From positions 62,001 to 126,000 of the forward strand of contig NZ_BATI01000005.1 in NCBI RefSeq assembly GCF_000467105.1: a stretch of DNA of 64,000 nt, given 5' to 3'. The notes beneath the pieces were generated by a model. It had not been told where the DNA came from. It was given only the letters and a program-made list of their open reading frames with translations, and made no database searches. The position numbers and the translations under genes are program-made. Of this stretch, positions 50,953 through 60,100 are shown piece by piece; position 1 is the stretch's first letter, and the number at the start of each line of letters is the position of its first letter. The DNA comes from Aquipseudomonas alcaligenes NBRC 14159 (lineage in GTDB: Bacteria > Pseudomonadota > Gammaproteobacteria > Pseudomonadales > Pseudomonadaceae).

Positions 50953-51837
50953 ATGACCCAGATCGCCTTTATCGGCCTCGGCCACATGGGCCTGCCGATG
51001 GCCCGCAACCTGCTCAAGGCCGGCTTTGCCGTCACCGCCTTCGACCTGGCGCAGGAGGCGCTGGACGCCTTCGCGCGGGACGGTGGCAAGCGCGCTGCCA
51101 ATGCTGCCGAGGCCGTGCGCGACGCCCAGGTGGTGGTCAGCATGCTGCCCGCCAGCCGCCATGTGGAGGGTCTGTACCTGGGCGATGACGGCCTGCTGCA
51201 GAAGATCACCCCCGGCAGCCTGGTGCTGGAATGCTCGACCATCGCCCCGGACTCCGCGCGCAAGGTGCATGCGGCCGCCGCCGCGCGTGGCATCGCCCTG
51301 CTCGATGCGCCCGTGTCCGGCGGTACCGCCGGCGCCGCCGCCGGCACCCTGACCTTCATGGTCGGCGGCAAGGCCGAGGCGCTGGAATGCGCGCGCACCG
51401 TGCTCGCCGCGATGGGCAAGAACATCTTCCACGCCGGCCCCGACGGTGCCGGCCAGGTGGCCAAGGTGTGCAACAACCAGCTGCTCGCCGTGCACATGAT
51501 CGGCACCGCCGAGGCCATGGCCCTGGGCGTGGCCAGCGGCCTGGACCCGGCCGTGCTGGCCGAGATCATGCGCCAGAGTTCGGGCGGCAACTGGAGCCTG
51601 GAGAAGTACAACCCCTGGCCGGGACTGATGGACAACGTGCCGGCGTCGAAAGGCTACAGCGGTGGCTTCATGGCCGAGCTGATGGCCAAGGACCTCGGCC
51701 TCGCCCAGGAAGCCGCACAGGCTACCGGCAGCAGCACACCGATGGGCGCGCTGGCACTGCAGCTGTATCGCCTGCTGCTCAAGCAGGGCAACGGCAAGCT
51801 GGACTTCTCGGCGGTACAGAAACTGTTCGTCGAATGA
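50953..51837 (+). CDS. mmsB: 3-hydroxyisobutyrate dehydrogenase
   Basis: This 294-residue protein has the NAD(P)-binding opening IAFIGLGHMGLPMARNLLKAGF, the substrate-binding signature DAPVSGGTAGAAAGTL near residues 116-131, and the catalytic Lys in GQVAKVCNNQLL near residue 171. MmsB oxidises 3-hydroxyisobutyrate to methylmalonate semialdehyde, the substrate of MmsA at the other end of the operon. AGGAGA lies upstream. It is the last gene of the operon, and a hairpin follows 17 bases after its stop codon. The family and role are clear from sequence and context. Confidence 0.94.
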   Translation: MTQIAFIGLGHMGLPMARNLLKAGFAVTAFDLAQEALDAFARDGGKRAANAAEAVRDAQVVVSMLPASRHVEGLYLGDDGLLQKITPGSLVLECSTIAPDSARKVHAAAAARGIALLDAPVSGGTAGAAAGTLTFMVGGKAEALECARTVLAAMGKNIFHAGPDGAGQVAKVCNNQLLAVHMIGTAEAMALGVASGLDPAVLAEIMRQSSGGNWSLEKYNPWPGLMDNVPASKGYSGGFMAELMAKDLGLAQEAAQATGSSTPMGALALQLYRLLLKQGNGKLDFSAVQKLFVE

Positions 51838-51853
51838 ACGGCTGAGCAGGCAA

Positions 51854-51881
51854 ACGGCGAAGGACCTGCATCCTTCGCCGT
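51854..51881. terminator. Hairpin between mmsB and the convergent lipoprotein gene
   Basis: ACGGCGAAGGA (51854-51864) pairs with TCCTTCGCCGT (51871-51881) around a 6-base loop. On the minus strand a short TTTG follows. It probably serves both convergent genes. Confidence 0.7.
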
Positions 51882-51888
51882 GCCCTAG

Positions 51889-52362
51889 TCAGTAGGCGCG
51901 GCGCATACCGCCAACGCCCTCGCGATGTTGCGAGTGGCGCCTGCCATCATGCTCGCGACTGCCGTCGTGCCGGCGTGGGTAGCCGTCATAGCGCTGTCCG
52001 CCATGTTGCTGCTGCCAGGACGACCGGTCGCGGCGGTCATGGCCGCGATAGCGCTGGTCCCAGCCATGGCGCGGTGGCTGGTAGCCGCGGTCATGCTCGC
52101 GGTAGCGCTCGTGGCGCCTGCCATCCTGCCATTGGTAACGACCGTCATAACCCGGCGCGTAGTAGGAGTGGCGACGCTCCTGATAACGGTCGCGGTGCCA
52201 GCGGTGATAGCTGCGATCGTCGTCGTAGTAATAGATGCGGGTGGAGGGATAACTCTCGTAGTAGCGCACGCTGGGGCCGGGATAACCGTAGTCACCACCG
52301 TACACGGCGCAACCGCTGAGGCTCAGGGCCAGAACTGCAAGGACAAGGGCTAGACGGGACAT
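51889..52362 (-). CDS. Tyr/Arg/His-rich lipoprotein
   Basis: I start at the ATG at 52362. The 157-residue protein has a lipoprotein signal peptide (LALVLAVLALSLSGC, lipobox LSGC). The rest is low-complexity and extremely rich in Tyr, Arg, His, Asp and Gly (RYYESYPSTRIYYYDDDRSY, then many RH and HDR repeats). It has no recognised domain. Such charged, aromatic lipoproteins may bind polysaccharide, nucleic acid or metals. The gene follows wssI by 126 bases on the same strand, so it may be co-transcribed with the cellulose operon or have its own promoter. No function can be claimed. Confidence 0.7.
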   Translation of the reverse strand: MSRLALVLAVLALSLSGCAVYGGDYGYPGPSVRYYESYPSTRIYYYDDDRSYHRWHRDRYQERRHSYYAPGYDGRYQWQDGRRHERYREHDRGYQPPRHGWDQRYRGHDRRDRSSWQQQHGGQRYDGYPRRHDGSREHDGRRHSQHREGVGGMRRAY

Positions 52363-52488
52363 GGCGGCCTCCTTCGACCGCGGGGAAGGCGCCGGCGAGT
52401 GCCGGCTCCGGGACTGCTCCCACTGCATCTGACCGCGTCACCGGGGCAAGCGCATACCGGGCCCCGGGCGAACTTTCATTACAAGTTG

Positions 52489-53634
52489 TTACAGCGCCGA
52501 CAGCTCGATGTCGTCCTTGTAGGGCGACTGCAGGTCGCGCTCGGGAATCTCCCAGATCAGCAGCTGCGGTGGCGTTTCGCGGAAAGCCGGGCTGGCGAAA
52601 TAGTCCCTGGCGGCGCCGGAGAACTCGCCGCCGTCCTTGGCGAAGTTGCCCAGGCTGGCCCCCAGGGCCTGCTCGAGGAAGGCCACGAAGTTGGAGTTGC
52701 GCGAGAAGGAGGTACCGATCAGCGCGACGTTGGGCAGCTGACTGTCACCGAACAGGTCGTCCTCGCTGGTCGCCTCGGCCTGCTCGACCTTGCTGAAGCG
52801 CGACTCGGCCACCCGCTCGCCGGCCGGCTGCAGGCCTTCCGGCAGCCAGTCGAGGCCGGCCAGACGCACCAGATCACCGGGACGCGGCGCCTCCGCCTGC
52901 AGCTCGCGCTTGAGCTGCTGAGCCGGCGTCGGGGTCACACCGAGCACGCCGACCTGCGGCGCCAACGCCAGTGCGGCGGCCTGCGCCCCTGCTTCGCTCC
53001 AGTGGGTGTCGCTGCGCAGGTAGGCCGAGCTGCCCAGCGCCTGCAGGGTCGGCGCCAGGTCCAGCACGGCCACGCCGGCCTGCTGCAGCTGCGCCTGCCA
53101 GCGCTGCGCGCGATCGGCCAGCTGGGCGGAACGGCTGATGCCGCACAGCTGGTCAGCGGCGATCCGGCTCTTGTCCGGCACCAGCGCCACCAGCAGACGG
53201 ATATTGCGCGTCGCCAGCCAGTCGCGCACGGCGAGCACCTTCTGCGCACGCGCCTGGGCATTGGCCTCGGCACGCGGGTGGATGCGGTTCTCGTCGGCCA
53301 GGAACAGCCAGCCCGGACAGCCCTGGCGCACGCGCGCGCCGGTGTCGCCGATCAGCAGCCAGCTGGCGGCGCGCTCCAGGTCGGCCGCCTTCCTGGCCAG
53401 CGTCACATGGGACAGTTCCTTGGCGATATGGTGGGTGATCTCGCCTTCGCTGATGGCGGCCCAGCCGTGCTCCTTGGGCAGCAGGTCTACCTTGCCGCTG
53501 ACGAACATGGCCCACAGGCAGCTGAGCAGGCCGGCCAGCAGGAATACGAACATCACCACTCCGGCCACCGGGCTGAGCAGAATGGTCATCGCACTCGGCG
53601 GCACCGGAGCGAGGGAAGCGTCTTTTTTCGACAT
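52489..53634 (-). CDS. wssI: Cellulose acetylation protein WssI (AlgJ/AlgX-like)
   Basis: This 381-residue protein has an N-terminal membrane anchor (about 15-42, AMTILLSPVAGVVMFVFLLA) and an SGNH-type acetyltransferase domain. The LIGDTG segment near residue 93 leads the fold, YLRSDTHWSEAG near residue 205 carries the Asp-His pair, and VALIGTSFSRNSNF near residue 300 carries the Ser, matching the catalytic triad of AlgX/AlgJ. WssI is thought to place acetyl groups on exported cellulose in the periplasm, with the membrane protein WssH supplying acetyl groups. It is the last cellulose-specific gene of the operon here. Confidence 0.86.
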   Translation of the reverse strand: MSKKDASLAPVPPSAMTILLSPVAGVVMFVFLLAGLLSCLWAMFVSGKVDLLPKEHGWAAISEGEITHHIAKELSHVTLARKAADLERAASWLLIGDTGARVRQGCPGWLFLADENRIHPRAEANAQARAQKVLAVRDWLATRNIRLLVALVPDKSRIAADQLCGISRSAQLADRAQRWQAQLQQAGVAVLDLAPTLQALGSSAYLRSDTHWSEAGAQAAALALAPQVGVLGVTPTPAQQLKRELQAEAPRPGDLVRLAGLDWLPEGLQPAGERVAESRFSKVEQAEATSEDDLFGDSQLPNVALIGTSFSRNSNFVAFLEQALGASLGNFAKDGGEFSGAARDYFASPAFRETPPQLLIWEIPERDLQSPYKDDIELSAL

Positions 53635-53646
53635 GAGGACGTCCCC

Positions 53647-55062
53647 TTAGAACTGGAAGTACAGGAAAGGTACGGTTTCACGGCTGGCGATCAGGGCGAA
53701 CGACAGCAGGAAACCGGCGACCGGCCACAGGGCGCCAACCGCACGGAAGCTCAGGCTGTGACCGAAGCGCGCCTCGGCACGGGCCTGCAGCAACGGCAGC
53801 AGCAGGCACACCACGCCGAGGGCGGCGGCGATGCCGTGAGCCGGGCGCAGGGTCGCCGCCAGGGCATCGCCGAGGGCGAAGCCGTTGAAGCCGAACTGGC
53901 CGGCATACATGCCCAGCGCCGTGGCGAAGTCCGGCGAGCGGAACAGGGTCCAGGCCAGGCAGACGAACAGCAGCGTCACCGTGTGCGCCAGCGGCGCCGG
54001 CAGGTCCGGCAGGCCGGCGCGGCTCCAGGCACGGTCGATGCACAGGGCGATACCGTGGGCGGCGCCCCAGAGCACGTAGTTCCAGCTGTCGCCGCCATGC
54101 CATAGACCGCCGATGGCCATGATCAGGAACAGGTTGCGGTAGGTCTTCCAGGTGCCGAAGCGGTTGCCGCCCAGGCCGATGTACAGGTAGTCGCGCAGCC
54201 AGCTGGACAGCGAGATGTGCCAGCGCCGCCAGAAGTCCTGGATATTGCGCGCCCAGTACGGCCGGTTGAAGTTCTCCGGGAAGTGGAAGCCGAGCATCAG
54301 GCCCAGGCCGATGGCCATGGCGCTGTAGCCGGCGAAGTCGAAGAACAGCTGCAGCGAGTAGGCCAGGCAGCCGATCCAGGCATCGACGAAGGACGGGTTG
54401 GTCTGATGGAACGCCACATCTACCAGCGGCGACAGGCTGTCGGCGACCAGCACCTTCATGCTCATGCCGATCATGAAGCGGCGCGCGCCGAGGGCGAAGT
54501 TCAGCGGGTTGAAGTAGCGCTGCACCAGCTCGCGACGCACCCAGTCGTAACGGATGATCGGGCCGGCGATGGAGTGGCCGAACATCGCCAGGTAGGTGGC
54601 GAAGTTGGCGAAGCTGCGCTCCACCGGCACCACCTTGCGATGCACGTCGACCAGGTAGGAAATCACCTGCAGCACGATGAACGACAGGCCCGCCGGCAGC
54701 GCCACTTTCTGCCACTCGAACGGCATGGAGCCGTGCGCGGTGAGCAACTCGTTGAAGGTCGCGGCAAGGATGTTGGCGTACTTGTACCAGCACAGCACCA
54801 GCACGTTGGCCACGATCAGCAGCGTCAGCAGTCGGTAGCGCCGCCGCGACTGCGGATCGGTCAGCTCCACCAGCAGGCCGCCGACCCAGCCCACCACCGT
54901 CAGCACCACGTGCAGCAGGAGGAAGGCCGGGCTCAGCCAGCCGTAGAAGATCCAGCTGCCGATCAGCAGCACATGGTTGCGCCCCCCCGGCCGGACCAGG
55001 GCATACACCAGCATGAAGGTGGGCAGGAACAGCAGGAGAAACTCGAGGGAGGCGAAAACCAT
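53647..55062 (-). CDS. wssH: MBOAT-family acetyl transporter WssH (AlgI-like)
   Basis: This 471-residue polytopic protein has about 10-12 membrane helices. It carries the MBOAT features: FFDFAGYSAMAIGLGLMLGF with the following NFNRPYWARNIQDFWRRWH segment, and the catalytic-type histidine in GGLWHGGDSWNYVLWGAAHG near residues 315-335. AlgI-type proteins move acetyl groups across the inner membrane from a cytoplasmic donor. The stop of wssG lies 9 bases before the ATG at 55062. Together with wssG, wssF and wssI it forms the acetylation module of the cellulose system. Confidence 0.9.
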   Translation of the reverse strand: MVFASLEFLLLFLPTFMLVYALVRPGGRNHVLLIGSWIFYGWLSPAFLLLHVVLTVVGWVGGLLVELTDPQSRRRYRLLTLLIVANVLVLCWYKYANILAATFNELLTAHGSMPFEWQKVALPAGLSFIVLQVISYLVDVHRKVVPVERSFANFATYLAMFGHSIAGPIIRYDWVRRELVQRYFNPLNFALGARRFMIGMSMKVLVADSLSPLVDVAFHQTNPSFVDAWIGCLAYSLQLFFDFAGYSAMAIGLGLMLGFHFPENFNRPYWARNIQDFWRRWHISLSSWLRDYLYIGLGGNRFGTWKTYRNLFLIMAIGGLWHGGDSWNYVLWGAAHGIALCIDRAWSRAGLPDLPAPLAHTVTLLFVCLAWTLFRSPDFATALGMYAGQFGFNGFALGDALAATLRPAHGIAAALGVVCLLLPLLQARAEARFGHSLSFRAVGALWPVAGFLLSFALIASRETVPFLYFQF

Positions 55063-55071
55063 GTCGGGATC

Positions 55072-55731
55072 TTAATTGGCCAGGTTGTCGACGGCCTGGA
55101 ACAGGCGCGGACCCTGGGCCGAGGGCACCAGGAACAGGGTGTAGCGCTGACCGGCGGCCAGCTGGCCGAGGTCCAGCGGCTGGCCGACGGCGGCACCGCC
55201 GCAACGCAGCTGCACGGACAGCTTCAGCGGGTTGATCGAACGCCGCTGCAGGCTGCCTTCGGCGACATCCTTGAAAATGTCGACATTGCGCCCGGCGGCC
55301 TGCAGGCCGGCGTTGGCGCAGCTGCCATCGAGGCTGTAGAAGGCCAGCGAAGCTTTCAGGGCGTTGAAGTCGTCCGGCTGCTCGCGCAGGGTCACCAGGC
55401 GCAGTTCCTTGCCGTTACCAAGGCCGACCACGGTGGCGAACTCACCCGGCTCGACACTGACATCCAGCGCCTGCTGCGCGTCGCCCTGCTTCAGGCTGCC
55501 CTGGATCGGCTTGCCGGCCGGCACGGTGAGGAAATCGGAGGCACGCTGCTCGCCTTCCAGGCGCAGGCTGGCGCCGTTGGCGGCGTTCAGCTCCAGGGGC
55601 GCCTCGCCGGCGTTGAAGAAGCGCAGGAAGGCCGAATCTTCGCTGGGGCCGGTGGGGTACAGCGGAATCTCCGCCGCCAGGGCCTGGCCCAGCGGCAGCA
55701 AAGCGAACAGACCGAGCAGTGCGCGCTTCAT
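55072..55731 (-). CDS. wssG: Cellulose acetylation protein WssG (AlgF-like)
   Basis: I start at the ATG at 55731, whose first bases overlap the wssF stop (TGATGA), with GGAGG upstream. The 219-residue protein has a signal peptide (RALLGLFALLPLGQALA, then AEIPLYP) and is otherwise beta-rich and soluble: SEDSAFLRFFNAGEAPLELN and GQPLDLGQLAAGQRYTLFLV resemble the AlgF start and end. AlgF is a periplasmic accessory protein in alginate acetylation. WssG is the cellulose-system counterpart. The longer frame running upstream is inside wssF and out of frame with its family. Confidence 0.85.
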   Translation of the reverse strand: MKRALLGLFALLPLGQALAAEIPLYPTGPSEDSAFLRFFNAGEAPLELNAANGASLRLEGEQRASDFLTVPAGKPIQGSLKQGDAQQALDVSVEPGEFATVVGLGNGKELRLVTLREQPDDFNALKASLAFYSLDGSCANAGLQAAGRNVDIFKDVAEGSLQRRSINPLKLSVQLRCGGAAVGQPLDLGQLAAGQRYTLFLVPSAQGPRLFQAVDNLAN

Positions 55732-56390
55732 CACTTGCCTCCTTTCAGGCTGGCGGCCGGCAGCTTGCTCATCGCTTCGGCAATGGCATTGCCCCAGGCC
55801 TTGTAGCCGGCCACGGTGAAGTGCTGGCCATCGGTGGTCACCCACTGCCCCGGCTTGGACATCTTCAGCGAGTCGACATAGGTGCAGGGCGCCACGTTGG
55901 CGGCGAGGAACTGCGACATGAACTGGGTGCGCGGGTCGTTCTTCTTGTACTTGCCACCGACCTTGCCCCAGGCCGGGCCGACCCACACGCACTTGGTGCC
56001 AGTGGCGGCGATGGCCTTGGTCAGGTTGGTCACGCTCTGCCAGGCCCAGGCCTTGGGAAAGGCCGGCTTGTCGTAGGAGGCCATGGTGTCGCCGATGACC
56101 AGCACCACCACATCCGGCTTCTGCTGCGCGATCAGCTCCTTGATCGGCGTGGTGGTGGCGCCACTGCCCTTGAGCACCAGCTTGCCGTTGTTGTCCTGCA
56201 CGGCACCGCAGTCGACCTTCTTGGTCACCAGCCAGTCGGCCGCGCTGGCACCGCAGGCGCCGATGGAGTGCACGTTGGCGCCTTTGGCCACCAGCGCCGC
56301 ATTGAGCGGCTCGGTCAGGTGGTTCTGCAGGCTCATGTGGCTTTCGCCGAGCACCAGAAGGGTCAGGCCGGCCAGTACGGAAGAAGACAT
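55731..56390 (-). CDS. wssF: WssF-like SGNH hydrolase-fold protein, copy 2
   Basis: This 219-residue protein opens MSSSVLAGLTLLVLGESHMS, where a typical SGNH block I (GDS) is replaced by GES; the Ser is kept. The later TTDGQHFTVAGYKAWG carries an Asp-x-x-His pair as in block V. Four cysteines (GACGAS, VDCGAV, GTKCVW, APCTYVD) match the paralogue. The N-terminal hydrophobic stretch is the first strand of the fold, so no signal peptide is evident, although the cysteines fit a periplasmic location. It lies directly after copy 1, with GGAG six bases before its ATG. WssF is proposed to prepare or present acyl groups to WssGHI. Confidence 0.82.
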   Translation of the reverse strand: MSSSVLAGLTLLVLGESHMSLQNHLTEPLNAALVAKGANVHSIGACGASAADWLVTKKVDCGAVQDNNGKLVLKGSGATTTPIKELIAQQKPDVVVLVIGDTMASYDKPAFPKAWAWQSVTNLTKAIAATGTKCVWVGPAWGKVGGKYKKNDPRTQFMSQFLAANVAPCTYVDSLKMSKPGQWVTTDGQHFTVAGYKAWGNAIAEAMSKLPAASLKGGK

Positions 56391-56435
56391 CTGAAACTCC
56401 TTGAATCGTTCACTGCGTAAAGAGGAATACCGGGC

Positions 56436-57092
56436 TTACTGGGCGGCGCCCTTGCGCACTTTCTCCAGCTCGGCGCTGATGGCCGCGCCCCACTTCTGGT
56501 AGCCCTGCACGTTGAGGTGCTGACCGTCGGTGGTGGCCCACTCGCCCGGCTTGGAGAATTTCAGCGAGTCGACGTAGCTGCACGGCGCCACGTTGGCGGC
56601 GAGGAAGGCCGACATCTGCTTCACCTTGGCGTAGGTCTTGCCGTATTTGCCGCCCTCGGTGCCCCAGTTCGGCCCGACCCAGGTGCACTGGGTGCCGGTG
56701 GCGCCGATGGCCTTGGTCAGGCTGGTGGTCTGCTGCCAGATCCAGGCCTTGGGGAAGGACGGCTTGTCGTAGCCGGCCATGGTGTCGCCGATCACGATCA
56801 GCACCAGGTCTGGCTTGTCCTTGGCGATCAGCTCCTTGATCGGCGTGGTGCTGGCCTTGCCGCGCAGCACCTGGGCCGGCTCCTTGCCACGGCGCTCGGC
56901 CGCACCGCAGCCGCCGCCCGGGGAGACTTTCAGCCAGTCGCCGGCGTTGGCCCCGCAGATACCGATGGAATGGACGTTGGCACCCTTGCGGATGAGGTCG
57001 TCGTGCAGGCCGCCGATCAGGTAGTTGGGAGTGGCCATATGGCTGTCGCCAATGATCAGGATCGACAGGCCGGCAAGCAGGGAGGAAGCCAT
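56436..57092 (-). CDS. wssF: WssF-like SGNH hydrolase-fold protein, copy 1
   Basis: This 218-residue protein opens MASSLLAGLSILIIGDSHMA, with a full SGNH block I (GDSH), GANVHSIGICGANAGDW near residue 38, and TTDGQHLNVQGYQKWG, the block V Asp-x-x-His. It is a close relative of copy 2, with well over half of positions identical by eye. The in-frame TAG of bcsC lies only five codons before its ATG, so no longer N-terminus is possible and no signal peptide is visible. It is the first gene of the acetylation module. Four cysteines match copy 2. Confidence 0.83.
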   Translation of the reverse strand: MASSLLAGLSILIIGDSHMATPNYLIGGLHDDLIRKGANVHSIGICGANAGDWLKVSPGGGCGAAERRGKEPAQVLRGKASTTPIKELIAKDKPDLVLIVIGDTMAGYDKPSFPKAWIWQQTTSLTKAIGATGTQCTWVGPNWGTEGGKYGKTYAKVKQMSAFLAANVAPCSYVDSLKFSKPGEWATTDGQHLNVQGYQKWGAAISAELEKVRKGAAQ

Positions 57093-57107
57093 CGGATAAA
57101 TGCCTTT

Positions 57108-60100
57108 CTAGTTCGCGTAGGGAGATTGATAGGGAGAAACGGGCAAGCTCATCGGGCCAGTCATTTCTTCAAGCATGTAGCGCAGGTACAGGCTGCCATT
57201 TACCTGCTCGTAGTCTTGGGCGTTGTCCACGCCAAGCTGGCCACCAAGGAAGAAATGATCGCCAAGTCGGAACTCAGCAGCGGCGCTCAGGTTGTAGCCG
57301 ATGCCGGTTTCGCTCGACCCTTCGAATCCGGTGGGGATGTAGAGGGTGCTGACGGCGGCATCAGCCTCGAGCTGGCGCTGCATGCCGCCATCGTCGACGA
57401 AGAACGGCACATCGTCCTGTTTGAAGTGCTGGATACCCACGGAGCTGCGAACCCTGTATGTCCAGCGCTCACCGCGATGGGCCCAGTTGACCGGAACTGC
57501 AAGTGAATAGAACTGCTGCGGGCTGAAGTAGCCACCACTGCCGTAGGTGAAGTTGCCCTGGTTGTTCTCGTAGCCGATGCCGGTGGCGCCAAGCCCGACG
57601 GTCAGCATGCTGCGCTCGTCATTGAGCAGGTACCAGTAGACGCCACTGCCCAGCTCAGCACGAGTGTTGGATTTGACATTGTTGCCCAGCAGCGCATGGG
57701 CCGAACCGTAGCCATAGGCGCCGATCTCGCCGTCGTCGTAGGACAGCTGAGCGCGCAAGCCGTTGGCCGTGACGCCCCCCCACTCCTCGCCCGAACGCTC
57801 GTCGCGCGAGCCGGCGAAGGAAGTCAGGCTATCGGTCACCGCGCGGCGCGACAGGCTCAGGCCGTAGTGCAGGTTCGGATGACCGGCGAACGAGCGCTCC
57901 AGGCTGATGCCGCCCACCGCGGTGCTGTAGAGGAAGCCCAGCGGGCTGACGCCGAGATCGGCCTTGAGGCCGTGCGGCTCGCTCTCCCAGGCCACCGCCA
58001 GGCCCACCCCGCTGTCCTTCTGCCGACCCATATCGACGGCGGACGCGCCGTCGGCAAGGCCGGTGCCGTAACGCTTGCTGGCCTCGGTATCCAGCTTGCC
58101 GGCGTCCAGGTGCACCGGGGTGACGCGCAGGGCCAGGCGCTGGTCGCCCACCGGCATGCTGGCCTCGATCGGCGTCTGGATGTCGGTCATCTTGCTCAGA
58201 CCGTCCTCGCTGTCGTTGCGCCGCACCGTCACGCCCTGCACCACATAAGCGCTGCGCTGCTGCAGGATATCGTCCAGGGCGCGGGCCGCCTCGCTCATGC
58301 CGGCACGCGGGTCCGGCTCTTCCTCGGCACCCGGCAGGAAGGGATTGGTCGAGACCGGCTCGGCGGCGGCCAAGGTGGTCGTCGGTGCCGGCGCGGGTTC
58401 CAGGGCCAGCAGGCTGTCGCGCGTGGTGCTCACCGGCAGCTCGGTGCGGGCCGAGGCACGCGGCTGGCTGCTCGCCGGAGCTGGAATATCGTCCAGCGCG
58501 AGAGTCGGACGCTCGACCGGCGCCGGCAGGGTCGATACCGGGTCGGGAATCGCGGCGGGTGCTGCGGCCAGGCTGCCAACACCGGCGAAGGGGTTGGCCG
58601 GCGCACTGGCCGGACGGGTGCTGGCGGCGTAGCTCGGGGTCTGTTCGCGTTTCTCCTGGGCCACCACCTTGCCCAGCAGCTCGGCGGCGGTACCGGTGCG
58701 ACCGAGGTAGCGGTAGACGCGGGCGGCGGTGGTAAGGATATCGACATCGTTGGGCGCCAGCTTCAGCGCCTGCTCCAGACGTTCCTCGGCGTAGCCGTTT
58801 TCGGCCTGCTGGGCGGCCATGTCGGCGGCACCGACCTGCAGGTTGGCGTCCTGTGGGTGACGCTGCACCAGCGGCTTGAACAGCTCCAGGGCCTTGGCGG
58901 TGTTGCCGTTGGCGCCGTACATGCGCGCCAGCGCCGAAACCGCCAGCGGGTCCTGCGGACGCTGCGCCAACGCCGGCGCCAGGGTGTCGTAGGCGGCGGC
59001 CAGCTCACCGCGCAGGCGCAGCTGCTCGGCCTGGCGCACGCGGTAGTGGAACAGCAGATCGTCGTACTGCTTGCGCTGCTCCACCGTCATGCTGCGGCCC
59101 TGCAGGTCGCGCAGAATGGCGGCCACCTCGGTGTCCTGCTCGGCGCGCAACAGCACGCCGGCGTAGCTCAGGGTCAGCGACAGATCGTTGCGCGGGCTGC
59201 GCGCCAGCAGGTCGCGCATGATGACCATGGCACGCTGCGGGTCGTCGGCATCGGCATAGGCCGAAGCCATGCTGGCCAGGCGCGCCGGCTTGCCCTGGGC
59301 CAGCGGTTCGATGCGACCAAGGAAGGCGCGCGCCTCGGCGCGCCGACCGCTGCGGTTGAGGCGCTCGATTTCCTGCATCTGCAGGTTGAAATCCACTTCC
59401 GCCACCAGCCGGCTGACGTCCGAATTGCGCGCGTCGCGCGGGATGCGCGCGAGGGTCGCCTGGGCCTTGCGCCAGTCGCCCAGCTGCATGGACAACAGGG
59501 CGCTGGTGTACAGCGCGTCGCGGTCGTTCGGCTGGGTCTGCAACAGGCCATCGACCAGGCTGCGCGCCTCGTCCACGGCGCCCAGATCGACGTACAGGCG
59601 GGCCAGGGCAAAACGTGCCCAGGCATTGTTCGGATCGTCGCGCAGGGCGTTTTCCAGCTCGCGGCGCATGCCGGCGCTGTCGCCACGCTGTTCGGCGGCG
59701 CGGGCGCGCTGCAGCGCCTGCTCGGCACGCAGCTGGCTGAGGCTGCCGATCTTCTCGCGCTCGGCCTTGGGCAACTTGTCCAGCTCGCGCAGGGCCTCGT
59801 CGGCCTTGCCCTGGCCACCCAGCACCTGCACCAGGCCGCGCAGGGCGCGTGCCTGCTGCTGCCCCAGCTGCAATGCCTGGCGATAGCCGGCTTCGGCGGC
59901 CGCGAGTTCGCCCTGCTGGGCCTGCAGCTCGGCCAGGCTCAGTACCGCCTCGGCATCCTTGGGCTTGAGCCGGCGCGCCTGTTCCAGTTGCTGGCGGGCA
60001 TCGGCATTGCGCGCGTTGGCGATGTTGTCGCGCGCACGCTGCAACAGCGACCAGTAGCGCACATCGTCCAGCGCGCTCTGCCAGGCACGGCCACCACCGC

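Noticed and set aside
51925..52353. Hydrophobic plus-strand frame opposite the Tyr/Arg/His-rich lipoprotein
   Set aside because: The Ala/Val-rich product mirrors the repetitive codons of the lipoprotein gene. The minus-strand gene has a proper lipoprotein signal and start; the plus frame has neither.
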